A DNA stretch of 64,000 nt, taken from positions 62,001 through 126,000 of the forward strand of contig JANQKQ010000026.1 in assembly GCA_028281105.1 (NCBI GenBank), in the 5' to 3' direction. Source of the DNA: Rhizobiaceae bacterium. Lineage in GTDB: Bacteria; Pseudomonadota; Alphaproteobacteria; Rhizobiales; Rhizobiaceae. The stretch's first letter is position 1. Every line of letters begins with the position of its first letter. This document shows positions 27,007-36,592 of the stretch, one piece after another. The translations under genes and the position numbers were made by a program. Below the pieces are notes generated by a model. It saw nothing but the letters and a program-made list of their open reading frames with translations. It ran no database searches and was not told the origin of the DNA.

Positions 27007-27333
27007 ATGAAAGACATCATGGGCCTGATGAAGCAGGCCAAGCAGATGCAGGAAAAGATGCAGGCCATGCAGGAGGAGCTGGCGAGCCTTGAGGCGGAAG
27101 GCATCGCCGGCGGCGGCCTGGTCAAGGTGCGGCTGTCGGGCAAGGGGGAGATGCGGTCCGTCGACATCGATCCATCGCTGGTCAAAGAAGGCGAGGGCGA
27201 CATCATCGAAGACCTGGTCATGGCCGCCTATAACGACGCGCGCGGCAAGGTCGACGAGATGACGGCGCAAAAGACCAGCGAGCTCACCGCCGGTCTGCCG
27301 CTGCCGCCCGGCATGAAACTGCCGTTCGGCTGA
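27007..27333 (+). CDS. ybaB: YbaB/EbfC family nucleoid-associated protein
   Basis: A 108-aa DNA-binding protein that forms tweezer-like dimers and lies between dnaX and recR in most bacteria. MGLMKQAKQMQEKMQAMQEEL is the N-terminal helix, then GLVKVRLSGKGEMRSVDIDPSL and a C-terminal helix with NDARGKVDEMTAQKT. Full length. It starts 61 bp after dnaX and is followed by recR 48 bp later; the three genes very probably share a transcript. Confidence 0.95.
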   Translation: MKDIMGLMKQAKQMQEKMQAMQEELASLEAEGIAGGGLVKVRLSGKGEMRSVDIDPSLVKEGEGDIIEDLVMAAYNDARGKVDEMTAQKTSELTAGLPLPPGMKLPFG

Positions 27334-27381
27334 GATGGCCGGCACGACCGATTCGCGCGACCGCAAAGGGAAACATCGCCA

Positions 27382-27999
27382 ATGACCGGCCACACTGCGG
27401 GACCGGAGATCGAGCGCCTTATTCAGTTGCTCGCCCGCCTGCCCGGCCTGGGTCCGCGCTCCGCGCGCCGCGCCGCCCTGCACCTGATCAAGAAGAAAGA
27501 TCAGCTGATGACGCCGCTTGCGGCCGCGGTTGCCGACGCCGTCGACAAGGTGACGGTCTGCTCGCGCTGCGGCAATGTGGATACGGTCGATCCCTGCACG
27601 ATCTGCGCGGACCCGCGTCGTGACCCGGCCACCATAGTCGTGGTCGAGGACGTGGCCGACCTATGGGCGCTGGAGCGCGCCAACGCCACCAACGGCACCT
27701 ACCACGTGCTCGGTGGCACCTTGTCGCCGCTCGACGGTGTGGGCCCGGACGACCTCAACATTGCATCGCTGATCGATCGAGCCACCGCGGCCACCGGTTC
27801 GGGACAGCCGGCGGAACTCGTCTTGGCCGTCAACGCCACAGTCGAGGGCCAAACTACCGCTCATTACATCACCGACCAGCTGACCGGGCTCGACGTGAAG
27901 GTCACCAGGCTTGCCCATGGCGTTCCGGTCGGCGGGGAGTTGGACTATCTGGATGAGGGTACCCTGACCGCCGCGATGCGCCAGCGCGGCGAGTTTTAG
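27382..27999 (+). CDS. recR: Recombination mediator RecR
   Basis: RecR works with RecF and RecO to load RecA on gapped DNA. The 205-aa protein has the helix-hairpin-helix ([23 protein letters not shown]), a four-cysteine zinc finger ([23 protein letters not shown]) and a TOPRIM domain ([24 protein letters not shown], ending [20 protein letters not shown]). All the family landmarks are present. A hairpin at 28026-28042 follows the gene. Confidence 0.96.
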   Translation: MTGHTAGPEIERLIQLLARLPGLGPRSARRAALHLIKKKDQLMTPLAAAVADAVDKVTVCSRCGNVDTVDPCTICADPRRDPATIVVVEDVADLWALERANATNGTYHVLGGTLSPLDGVGPDDLNIASLIDRATAATGSGQPAELVLAVNATVEGQTTAHYITDQLTGLDVKVTRLAHGVPVGGELDYLDEGTLTAAMRQRGEF

Positions 28000-28025
28000 C
28001 CGGCCGGCGGACTTTCGGACGGCGC

Positions 28026-28048
28026 AGACGCGTTTTGCGTCTTCGTTT
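28026..28048 (+). terminator. Possible intrinsic terminator after recR
   Basis: AGACGC at 28026-28031 pairs with GCGTCT at 28037-28042 around a GTTTT loop, followed by TCGTTT. The stem is only six base pairs and the T-tract is broken, so termination strength is doubtful, but the position 27 bp after recR and before the separate mltB gene is right. Confidence 0.4.
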
Positions 28049-28115
28049 CGGCCGCAATTTCCGGCTATAGAGCGGCGAATCAGCTATCGGGACATGCACG
28101 GATCGGAGGGCGGAC

Positions 28116-29330
28116 ATGCCGGCAGGATCAGTTTCGAACATCATCATGCCGGCTGTGCTGGCGACCGTCGGCCTGTTGGTCGCGGCATACCCGGCCTCGG
28201 CGCAGAAATGTCAGGACTCGCAGCAGTTCCGCCCCTGGCTCGCCGATCTCAAGGCGGAGGCTCTGGCGGGCGGCATCTCGGCGCGCACCTGGGCCACCGC
28301 CGCCCCGCAACTGGTGTTCGACCCGGCGATCGTGCGCAAGGACCGCGCCCAGGGCGTATTTTCCCAGACCTTCCTGCAGTTCTCCGATCGCATGGTGGCG
28401 CAATACCGGCTCGACCAGGGCCGCGCCAACCTGCGTAAGCTCAAATCCACCTTCGACCGTATCGAAACGCAGTTCGGCGTGCCCGGCCCGGTGATCTCCG
28501 CCTTCTGGGGGCTGGAGACCGATTTCGGTCAGGTGTTGGGTAACGATTCCACATTGAAGTCGCTGACTTCGCTTGCCTATGACTGCCGCCGGCCGGCCAA
28601 GTTCCGCCCGCAACTGATCGACGCGCTGCGTCTGATCGAGAACGGCGATCTGCAGGCTTCCCAGATGATCGGCGCGTGGGCCGGCGAACTGGGCCAGATG
28701 CAGTTCCTGCCCACCGAATATTATCACGTGTCGGTCGACTATGACGGCGATGGCAAGCGCGACCTTCTCAAGAGCCGTGCCGACGCGCTGGCTTCCGGCG
28801 CCAACCTGATGAAGAGCTTCGGCTGGCGCCGCGGCGAGCCGTGGCTGGAAGAGGTCAAGGTGCCCACGCGCATGGACTGGGCCCAGGCCGATCTGGCCGT
28901 CGAACACCCGCGCTCGCGCTGGAAGACCTCCGGCGTGCGCTATGCAGATGGCCGCCCCATTCCCGGCGACGGGCTAAAAGCCTCGCTGCTGCTGCCGATG
29001 GGGCACAAGGGACCGGCCTTCCTGGCCTATCCGAACTTCCGCATGTTCCTGGAGTGGAACCAGTCGCTGGTCTATTCGACCACTGCGGCCTATTTCGCCA
29101 CCCGGCTGGCCGGCGCACCCAAGGTCAGCCGTGGCGGTAAGATCAATTCACTCAGCCACCAGCAGATTCGTCAGCTGCAGCGCATTCTGGTCGCGCGCGG
29201 CTTCGACGTGGGCAAGGTCGACGGCATTCCCGGTCGCAGGACCCGCGCCGCCGTCAAGGTCGTCCAGCAACGGCTGGGCCTGCCGGCCGATTCCTATCCG
29301 ACCGCCGAACTGCTCGCCCGGCTACAGTAG
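28116..29330 (+). CDS. Lytic murein transglycosylase (MltB family) with peptidoglycan-binding domain
   Basis: A 404-aa exported enzyme that cleaves glycan strands to 1,6-anhydro-MurNAc products. Signal peptide to about residue 30 (cleaved after ASA); catalytic domain about 40-320 with the acid glutamate in FWGLETDFGQVLG and the GAWAGELGQMQFLPTEY motif, which is specific to the MltB group; C-terminal peptidoglycan-binding domain from about 345 (IRQLQRILVARGFDVGKVDGIPGRRTRAAVK). The stop codon directly abuts that of the sugar-importer ATPase on the other strand. It makes the kind of muropeptides whose sugars the next locus could use. Confidence 0.92.
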   Translation: MPAGSVSNIIMPAVLATVGLLVAAYPASAQKCQDSQQFRPWLADLKAEALAGGISARTWATAAPQLVFDPAIVRKDRAQGVFSQTFLQFSDRMVAQYRLDQGRANLRKLKSTFDRIETQFGVPGPVISAFWGLETDFGQVLGNDSTLKSLTSLAYDCRRPAKFRPQLIDALRLIENGDLQASQMIGAWAGELGQMQFLPTEYYHVSVDYDGDGKRDLLKSRADALASGANLMKSFGWRRGEPWLEEVKVPTRMDWAQADLAVEHPRSRWKTSGVRYADGRPIPGDGLKASLLLPMGHKGPAFLAYPNFRMFLEWNQSLVYSTTAAYFATRLAGAPKVSRGGKINSLSHQQIRQLQRILVARGFDVGKVDGIPGRRTRAAVKVVQQRLGLPADSYPTAELLARLQ

Positions 29331-30344
<1,014 letters not shown>

Positions 30345-30362
30345 TGGTTCAACTCCGAATGT

Positions 30363-31427
30363 TCAAAGCGCGACGGCGCGCCGCTCGCGCACGCTGACGT
30401 CGGCCGCAAGACAGATGCGCAGCGACAGAACCGCATCGTGCATGTGGCGGTCGAGATCGAGGTCCGCGCGGATCGCCTTGAGCACAAACGCCTGCTCACG
30501 GTCGCACAGTTCCTGGTGGTCCGGCTCGTCGGCCATGTCGATGTCTTCATCGTCGCGCGCAAACTGACCGTTAGTCCCTGTTTCGGCGCTGTGGCGACGG
30601 ATGATGCCGGTCTTGGTATGGGTGCCGTAATTGTCCGTCGCGCCGCCGGCCTTGTGGACGATCGACACCGACCCGTTGGGTGAGATGATGTCTTTGACGA
30701 AGAACGCCGTCTCACTCATCATCGGCCCCCAGCCTGCTTCGTACCAGCCCACCGAGCCGTCCTCGAAAAGCACCTGAAGCTGGCCGTAATTGTACATGTC
30801 TTCCGCCACTTCGTCGGACAATCGTACACCGATGCCATGCACCTGGATCGGCCTGGCATCGGTGATCTGGCACATCGCGTCGACATAGTGCACGCCGCAA
30901 TCGACGATCGGCGGCGTCGAGCGCAATAACTGCTTATGGGTCGCCCAGGTCGGGCCGCTCGATTGCTGATTGAGGTTCATGCGGAACACATACGGGCCGC
31001 CGAGCGCGCGCGCTTCGGCGATCAGCTTCACCCATGAGGGATGGTGGCGCAGGATATAGCCGACCACGAGCTTGCGGCCATTGGCCTTGGCGCAATCGAC
31101 CACACGCTGCGCGTCATCGAGCGTCGTCGCCAGCGGTTTCTCCACGAACACATGGCTGCCGGCTTCCATCGCGGCGGTCGCATAGTCGGCATGGCTGTCG
31201 GAATAGGTGGCGATCGCGCACAAATCCGGCCTCAACTCGCCGAGCGCGACGTGAAAATCGTTGCGAACCCCATAACCGGCAAGCCCGTCGGCCAAGTCGA
31301 CCGGTTCGCGGTCGACCAACCCGACGATCTCGAAGCCCGGATTGCCGGCATAGGCAAGCGCATGGCTGCGGCCCATATTGCCGAGCCCGGCCACCATGAC
31401 CCGCACGGGCGCGTCACCCTGGGTCAT
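30363..31427 (-). CDS. Gfo/Idh/MocA family oxidoreductase
   Basis: A 354-aa NAD(P)-dependent oxidoreductase. The Rossmann start is RVMVAGLGNMGRSHALAY, the EKP motif is present in HVFVEKPLATTLDDAQ, and the C-terminal sheet domain has DCGVHYVDAMCQIT, where the catalytic histidine is expected. Family members oxidise or epimerise sugars and sugar derivatives. The frame is open upstream, but ATG 31427 overlaps the permease stop (ATGA) and gives the usual start. Its role beside MurQ and NagA is not explained by the standard GlcNAc pathway; it may modify an imported amino sugar. Confidence 0.88.
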   Translation of the reverse strand: MTQGDAPVRVMVAGLGNMGRSHALAYAGNPGFEIVGLVDREPVDLADGLAGYGVRNDFHVALGELRPDLCAIATYSDSHADYATAAMEAGSHVFVEKPLATTLDDAQRVVDCAKANGRKLVVGYILRHHPSWVKLIAEARALGGPYVFRMNLNQQSSGPTWATHKQLLRSTPPIVDCGVHYVDAMCQITDARPIQVHGIGVRLSDEVAEDMYNYGQLQVLFEDGSVGWYEAGWGPMMSETAFFVKDIISPNGSVSIVHKAGGATDNYGTHTKTGIIRRHSAETGTNGQFARDDEDIDMADEPDHQELCDREQAFVLKAIRADLDLDRHMHDAVLSLRICLAADVSVRERRAVAL

Positions 31428-32263
31428 TTGACCGCCCCGGCGGTGATGCCGCTGATCAGCTGGCGCGAGAACACGATGTAGAGAACCAACACCGGCAGGA
31501 TGGCGAGCGACAGCGCCGCCAGCACCGCGTTCCAGTTGGTGACGAACTGGCCGATGAACACTTGTGCACCGAGCGTGACGGTCTTGGTCTCCTCCGCCGA
31601 GGCCAGCAGCAGCGGGAACCACAGATCGTTCCAGATCGGAATCATGGTGAACACCGCCACCGTCGCCAGCGCCGGGCGCACCAGCGGCAGCACCAGGCGG
31701 AAGAAGATGCGGTATTCGCTCAAGCCATCGATGCGGCCGGCATCCTTCAGGTCATCGGAAACCGTTCGCATGAACTCCGATAGGATGAAGATCGCCAGCG
31801 GCAGGCCTTGGGCTGTATAGACCAGGATCAGCGCGGTGAGCGTCGGCACCAGGCCGGCGGCCACCATCATCTGCATGATGGCCACCGTGCCCAGCCGGAT
31901 CGGGATCATGATGCCCAGAGCCAGATACAGCCCCATTAGCATGTTGCCGCGGAAGCGATACTCCGACAGTGCGAACGCCGCCATGGCGCCGAACAGCAAC
32001 ACCAGCGCCAGCGCCACCACCGTGACGATGAGGCTGTTCTGGAAGTACAGAACGAAGTCGCCCTGGGCCATCACGGTCTCGTAGCCGATCAGGGAGAAGG
32101 TCTCGCCGTCCGGCGGCGACAAGGGCGAACGAAAGATTGCTTTGCGGGTCTTGAACGAGTTGACGACGATGACGATGACCGGGAACAGGGCGATCACGGT
32201 ATAGGTGGCGAGGATCGCATGGGCCGCGAACGAACCGACGTTCGAATGTCTGGCGACGCTCAC
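31424..32263 (-). CDS. Sugar ABC transporter permease (UgpE/MalG type)
   Basis: A 279-aa inner-membrane permease with six predicted helices, the first at about 17-38. The coupling motif is DDLKDAGRIDGLSEYRIFFRLVLPLVRPAL, in the place of the EAA loop that contacts the ATPase. Start MSVARHSNVG is preceded by 10 bp to the other permease. MalG-type permeases end as here (VFSRQLISGITAGAVK). Part of the importer that runs binding protein, permease, permease, oxidoreductase, ATPase. Confidence 0.93.
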   Translation of the reverse strand: MSVARHSNVGSFAAHAILATYTVIALFPVIVIVVNSFKTRKAIFRSPLSPPDGETFSLIGYETVMAQGDFVLYFQNSLIVTVVALALVLLFGAMAAFALSEYRFRGNMLMGLYLALGIMIPIRLGTVAIMQMMVAAGLVPTLTALILVYTAQGLPLAIFILSEFMRTVSDDLKDAGRIDGLSEYRIFFRLVLPLVRPALATVAVFTMIPIWNDLWFPLLLASAEETKTVTLGAQVFIGQFVTNWNAVLAALSLAILPVLVLYIVFSRQLISGITAGAVK

Positions 32264-32273
32264 GACCGGCCTC

Positions 32274-33203
32274 CTAGAACTGGTAGCGGCGCAGCCGCGT
32301 CTGGATGCCGAACAGATAGATCGACACCCCGGTCAGAATGATCAGGAACATCACCGAGGCGATCGTCGCGCCCATGTTCGGATCGCCGAGCTGCAACTGA
32401 AAGCCGAAGAAGGTGCGATACAGGAACGTGCCCAGAATATCGGTGGCGAAGTTCGGCCCCGCCAACGCCCCCTGGGTGGTGTAGATGAGGTCGAATGCAT
32501 TGAAGTTGCCGACAAAGGTCAGGATCGAGATGATCCCGATCGCCGGCAGCACCAGCGGCAGCTTGATCTTCCAGAATTGGGCGAAGCCCGTGATCCCGTC
32601 ACATTCGGCCGCCTCCAGAATCTCATCGGGGATCGACAGCAGCGCGGCATAGATCAGCATCATCGGAATGCCGACGAACTGCCACACCGAGATCAGCGCA
32701 AGCGTGGTCAACGCATAGGCTTCCTTGCCCAGCCATGGGGCGAACAGAAACTTCAGCCCCACCGCGTCGAGCATGCCCGGCGCCACCCCCCAGACCGGCG
32801 ACAGGATCAGCTTCCACACGAAGCCCACGATGACGAAAGAAAGAATGGTGGGGATGAAGATCGCGGTTCGATAGAACCCGCGCAGTCTCAGGGAAGGGCG
32901 CGACAACAACGCGGCCAGTGCGATGCCGATCGGGTTCTGCACCAGCATGTGAATGATGAAGAACCAGGTGTTGTTGGCAAGCGCGTTCCAGAACGATTGA
33001 GACCAGCGCGGATCACCGAACAGCACTTCGAAATTGCCGAGCCCAACAAACGTCTGAGCTCCGTCAACCGACCTGAACAGCGCCAGTTGCAGCGTGCCGA
33101 ACAACGGCACGATCATGATCGTGGTGTAGACCAGGACCGCCGGCGCCAGGAAAACGGCTATGTGCAGACGAAAAGCGGGTTTGCCCTTGGGCGCCGACGA
33201 CAA
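32274..33203 (-). CDS. Sugar ABC transporter permease (UgpA/MalF type)
   Basis: A 309-aa inner-membrane permease with six helices. EAA loop: ILEAAECDGITGFAQFWKIKLPLVLPAI. The segment LFRSVDGAQTFVGLGNFEVLF is typical of UgpA-like proteins. It follows the binding-protein gene by about 60 bp and precedes its partner permease by 10 bp. Confidence 0.93.
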   Translation of the reverse strand: MSSAPKGKPAFRLHIAVFLAPAVLVYTTIMIVPLFGTLQLALFRSVDGAQTFVGLGNFEVLFGDPRWSQSFWNALANNTWFFIIHMLVQNPIGIALAALLSRPSLRLRGFYRTAIFIPTILSFVIVGFVWKLILSPVWGVAPGMLDAVGLKFLFAPWLGKEAYALTTLALISVWQFVGIPMMLIYAALLSIPDEILEAAECDGITGFAQFWKIKLPLVLPAIGIISILTFVGNFNAFDLIYTTQGALAGPNFATDILGTFLYRTFFGFQLQLGDPNMGATIASVMFLIILTGVSIYLFGIQTRLRRYQF

Positions 33204-33263
33204 TGGATTTCAATCCGATTGAATGGGTGGGCCGCGCCGAACGGGCGGCCCACCGGGTTTTCG

Positions 33264-34523
33264 TTACATCTGCGGCTTGTACCAGCTTGCAAGACCCTCC
33301 TGCAAACGCGCGCTCGCCGCTTCCGGCGTCTCCGAACCGCGAACCACGTTAGCGGAAGCATTCCAGGTCTCGTTCTCCAGATTGGGCGTTCCACGCGACA
33401 GGATCTGGTAGGTCGAGCGGATGGTGGATTCACACTTGCCCCGCCAGGAGATGAATTCCTGAGCGAGCGGATCTTCCAGTTCGACCGGCTCGCTGGACAG
33501 CGGGAAGAAGCCCGGCAGCGCGTTGGCGTAGAGCGAGGCGAACTCGGCTGAGGCCACCCAGTTCAGGAACGCCCTGCCTGCTTCCGCGTTCGGCGAGGCG
33601 GCGTTGAGACCAATGGCGATATCCGTATGGTCGGAAATGTAGCAGGTATCACCCGCTGCCTTGACCGGCGGAATGAAGGCGCCCATCTCGAAGTCGGCCT
33701 GCGCGTTGAAGCCGGAAATCTCCCACGAGCCGGCCGGATAGATTGCAGCGCGGCCGAGCGTGAAGATGTTCTGGCTGTCGGGATAGGTCTGCGCCTCGAA
33801 CCCGTCGCCCAGATAGTCCTTCCAGCGCGCCAGGGTCTGATAAGGGGCGACCCAGGCCTCGTCGGTGAGCTTTTGGTCGCCCGAGATCAGCGCGTTGCGG
33901 CCTTCCTCGCCCTTCCAATAGTTCGGGCCAATATTCTGGTAGCCCATGGTGGCGGCTTCCCACTGGTCGTTGGTGCCCATCGCCATCGGGATATAGGTGC
34001 CGTCCGCCTTGATCTTGTCGAGTGCGGCGAAGAACTCGTCCTCGGTCTGCGGCACGGAGATGCCCAGTTCGTCGAACGCGTCCTTGTTGTAGATGAAGCC
34101 GTGAATGACCGAGGCCATCGGCACGCAGAACGGGGTCGAGCCGTCATCGGTGATCCAGGCCGACTTGGCGACCGGCGAGAAGTTGTTGATGCCTTCCAGG
34201 TCGGTCAGCGGCGCCAGATGGCCGGCGTCGAACAGGGCGAGCGAGGCGTCGAACGGCCGGCAGGTGATCAAATCACCGGCCGAAGCCGATTCCAGCTTCG
34301 AGTTGAGCGCGGCGTTGTACTCGGCCGGCGCGGTCGGCGAGAACGTCACCTTGATGCCGGGATGCTTGGCCTCGAAGGCCGGGATCAGGGTGTCCTGCCA
34401 AATGGTAAGATCGTCGTTGCGCCAGCTTTCGATGGTGAGCGTGGCGTCCTGGGCATACGCCGCTCCCACGGCGCTGATCGCGGTCGCCGCGAGCAGCAGA
34501 CCTTTAAGTGCGGTGGCTTTCAT
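33264..34523 (-). CDS. Extracellular sugar-binding protein (SBP family 1)
   Basis: A 419-aa periplasmic binding protein for the CUT1 importer. Signal peptide MKATALKGLLLAATAISAVGAAYA with cleavage before QDATLTIESW. The mature part opens with IESWRNDDLTIWQDTLIPAFEAKHPGIKV, usual for family 1, and contains FCVPMASVIHGFIYNKDAF. The gene is preceded by AGGGAGAAAGAC, a good ribosome site. It lies 48 bp after murQ, so the importer is driven from the murQ promoter. Ligand probably GlcNAc, MurNAc or a disaccharide of them (inference). Confidence 0.9.
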   Translation of the reverse strand: MKATALKGLLLAATAISAVGAAYAQDATLTIESWRNDDLTIWQDTLIPAFEAKHPGIKVTFSPTAPAEYNAALNSKLESASAGDLITCRPFDASLALFDAGHLAPLTDLEGINNFSPVAKSAWITDDGSTPFCVPMASVIHGFIYNKDAFDELGISVPQTEDEFFAALDKIKADGTYIPMAMGTNDQWEAATMGYQNIGPNYWKGEEGRNALISGDQKLTDEAWVAPYQTLARWKDYLGDGFEAQTYPDSQNIFTLGRAAIYPAGSWEISGFNAQADFEMGAFIPPVKAAGDTCYISDHTDIAIGLNAASPNAEAGRAFLNWVASAEFASLYANALPGFFPLSSEPVELEDPLAQEFISWRGKCESTIRSTYQILSRGTPNLENETWNASANVVRGSETPEAASARLQEGLASWYKPQM

Positions 34524-34571
34524 GTCTTTCTCCCTTTTCTTTCATCGTTGGCCCGAGCGGGTCCGGGTTTG

Positions 34572-35471
34572 TCAAAGCTGTGAGACCGCGGCCAGTGCGC
34601 GGCGAAGATTGTAGTCCGATTGTCGAAGCCAGCCGTCGGCCTGGCTGCGGTCGCCCGCGCCGCTGGCCATCAGCACCGCATGCTTGACCGAGCCTTCGGC
34701 CTTGTCCAGCCAGCCGGCGCCTTCATCGGCGCCGACCCCGGCGATCGCGGACACGATGGCGCCGGCGCGCGCGCGCAGCTTGGCGTTGTCGGCATGGACG
34801 TTGACCATGTAGCCGTCGTGCACATGGCCCAGACGAATGCCGGTCAGCGTCGACAGCATGTTGAGCGCGATCTTTTGCGCCGTGCCGGCGCCCATCCGCG
34901 TCGAGCCAGCGACCGGCTCCGGCGGCGTGGCGAGCAGGATCGAAACCGAAGCGCCATCGAAGATGACCGCACCCGCGTTGTTGGCGACGGCCACGACCGG
35001 CGCACCGGCGCTCGCGGCGGCCTCGACGATCGTCTGCGTGTACGGGGTCGAACCGCTGGCGCTCACCGCTATGACGCAGTCGTTGGCGCGGATAGCGTTT
35101 CGCACCAGATCGGCGCGTGCGGCGGCCTCGTCGTCTTCCACCCCACCGGACAAGGTGGCGAGGCTGGCGGGACCACCGGCGAGCAGAATCACGATCCGGT
35201 CGGGCTCGATGCCGTAGGTGCCGGGAAGCTCGAGAGCATCGGCCATCGCCATCAGGCCGGAACTGCCTGCGCCGGCGTAAAACAGTCGCCCGCCTTCCCG
35301 CAGCGTATGTGCGGCAAGCTGCGAGGCGCGTACGATTCCGTCCAACGCGCCGCGAACGGCATTGGATGCTTCAAGCTGTGTTTCGAACAGGATCGACGCG
35401 GCTTCTCCGGCGGCCAGGGTGTCCAACCCGACCGCCCGCTCGTGGCGTTTTTCCGTCGCTTTCGCAGTCAT
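34572..35471 (-). CDS. murQ: N-acetylmuramic acid 6-phosphate etherase (MurQ)
   Basis: MurQ cleaves the lactyl ether of MurNAc-6-phosphate to give GlcNAc-6-phosphate and D-lactate. The 299-aa protein has a SIS domain: GRLFYAGAGSSGLMAMADALELPGTYG, a glycine-rich LLAGGPASL, SASGSTPYTQTIVEAA and the family block STRMGAGTAQKIALNMLSTLTGIRLG. The start at 35471 is set by similarity; the frame is open far upstream without meaning. First gene of the minus operon, with a promoter and a direct-repeat operator upstream at 35502-35529. Confidence 0.92.
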   Translation of the reverse strand: MTAKATEKRHERAVGLDTLAAGEAASILFETQLEASNAVRGALDGIVRASQLAAHTLREGGRLFYAGAGSSGLMAMADALELPGTYGIEPDRIVILLAGGPASLATLSGGVEDDEAAARADLVRNAIRANDCVIAVSASGSTPYTQTIVEAAASAGAPVVAVANNAGAVIFDGASVSILLATPPEPVAGSTRMGAGTAQKIALNMLSTLTGIRLGHVHDGYMVNVHADNAKLRARAGAIVSAIAGVGADEGAGWLDKAEGSVKHAVLMASGAGDRSQADGWLRQSDYNLRRALAAVSQL

Positions 35472-35501
35472 CTGCCCCGCCTGATAGCCGGCTTTTTGAT
35501 C

Positions 35502-35529
35502 AGCATACCAAAACAATACCATTTGTCCA
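35502..35529 (-). promoter_or_regulatory. murQ promoter with overlapping TGGTATT direct repeat
   Basis: On the minus strand a -35 TGGACA (plus-strand 35524-35529) and a -10 TATGCT (35502-35507) are separated by 16 bp. The spacer and -10 hold ATGGTATTGTTTTGGTAT (35505-35522), in which TGGTAT recurs after 11 bp. The same arrangement, mirror-imaged, stands before nagK. The site lies about 35 bp ahead of the murQ start. The likely ligand is the GntR regulator encoded in the divergent operon. Confidence 0.65.
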
Positions 35530-35649
35530 GAAAAAGTTAACGCGCCGCGCTGCTTCAACACGTGCCCAATAATAATATTTAAAAACAACATTTTACAGAG
35601 TTGCCGATAATTCGCTTGTGCAGGATTCATGGAGGATCGGATTTTGCGC

Positions 35650-35677
35650 TTGGCTAGTGGTATTTTATTGGTATTAT
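35650..35677 (+). promoter_or_regulatory. nagK promoter with overlapping TGGTATT direct repeat
   Basis: A -35 TTGGCT at 35650-35655 and a -10 TATTAT at 35672-35677 have a 16-bp spacer. TGGTATT at 35658-35664 recurs at 35669-35675, period 11 bp, overlapping spacer and -10. It is about 33 bp ahead of the nagK start. The pairing with the murQ site, same repeat, period, spacer and distance, strongly suggests one regulator for both operons. The 120 bp between the two promoters is AT-rich and otherwise featureless. Confidence 0.65.
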
Positions 35678-35709
35678 AGATGTGCAATTGACGGGTCGAT
35701 GGATTCCCA

Positions 35710-36588
35710 ATGGAATATGTGATCGCGATCGACGGCGGCGGCACCAGTTGCCGCGCGGCGGTAGCCGATGCCGACGGACGGATTGTCGGGCGTGGCGAGC
35801 ACGGCGCCGCCAACGTCAGCACGGACCTGCCGGCGGCGATCGACAACATCGCGGCCGCCGCCGGCAAGGCGCTGGCCGATGCCGGGATCGCCGATGTGCA
35901 GCTTGCGGACCTGCCGGCGCTGCTGGGCCTGGCGGGCTTCAATGTGGACGAGGACACCCGGTCGACGGCCGCCCGGCTGCCGTTTGCACGCTGCGTATTC
36001 GAGGACGATGTGGTGATCGCGCTGCAGAGCGCGCTGGGCGATACGGATGGCGTTGTCGCGGTGCTGGGCACCGGATCGGTCTATATGGCGCGGAGCGGCG
36101 ACACGATCACCAAGCGTGGCGGTTGGGGGTTCATGGTCGGCGACCAGGCGAGCGGTGCTTGGCTTGGCCGTGCGGTGCTGCGCGAGACCTTGCTTGCCCA
36201 TGATCGCCTGCGTGCGCATACGCCGCTAAGCCAGGCCGTTCTGGACGAATTTGGCGGCGATCCGGCCACCCTTGTTCGCTTTGCCCAACAGGCGAAACCC
36301 GGCAGCTTCGCACGCTTCGCGCCGATGGTGTTCGATCACGCCGACAACAACGACGTCATCGCCCGCGATCTGGTCGACGATGCGGTGGCCCACATCGACG
36401 CGGTGTTGGAAACCCTGGTATGGCCGAAATGTCCGCAACTGTGTCTGACCGGCGGATTGGCAAAATTCTACTACGGCCGTATCGGCGAGCGGTTTCGCGC
36501 GATGCTGCGCGAACCGCAGGCCGAAACCCTGGCCGGCGCGGTGCAACTGGCGGTGCGCGCCTTTCATCCGACGCCGGTAGGGAGCTGA
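35710..36588 (+). CDS. nagK: BadF/BadG-type N-acetylglucosamine (or MurNAc) kinase
   Basis: A 292-aa sugar kinase of the BadF/BadG/BcrA ASKHA superfamily. Phosphate motifs: YVIAIDGGGTSCRAAVADADG at the start, and VLGTGSVYMARSGD with GGWGFMVGDQASGAWLG, then LTGGLAKFY for adenosine. Relatives include GlcNAc kinases and the clostridial MurK, which phosphorylates both MurNAc and GlcNAc. With murQ next door and no PTS gene in the locus, a double-specific kinase is attractive. The first gene of the plus operon, 4 bp from the GntR gene. Confidence 0.87.
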   Translation: MEYVIAIDGGGTSCRAAVADADGRIVGRGEHGAANVSTDLPAAIDNIAAAAGKALADAGIADVQLADLPALLGLAGFNVDEDTRSTAARLPFARCVFEDDVVIALQSALGDTDGVVAVLGTGSVYMARSGDTITKRGGWGFMVGDQASGAWLGRAVLRETLLAHDRLRAHTPLSQAVLDEFGGDPATLVRFAQQAKPGSFARFAPMVFDHADNNDVIARDLVDDAVAHIDAVLETLVWPKCPQLCLTGGLAKFYYGRIGERFRAMLREPQAETLAGAVQLAVRAFHPTPVGS

Positions 36589-36592
36589 GGCG

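Noticed and set aside
35505-35675. The two TGGTATT repeat pairs as an attachment site or insertion footprint
   Set aside because: Their symmetric placement over two divergent promoters is explained better by operators; no integrase or duplicated border is present.
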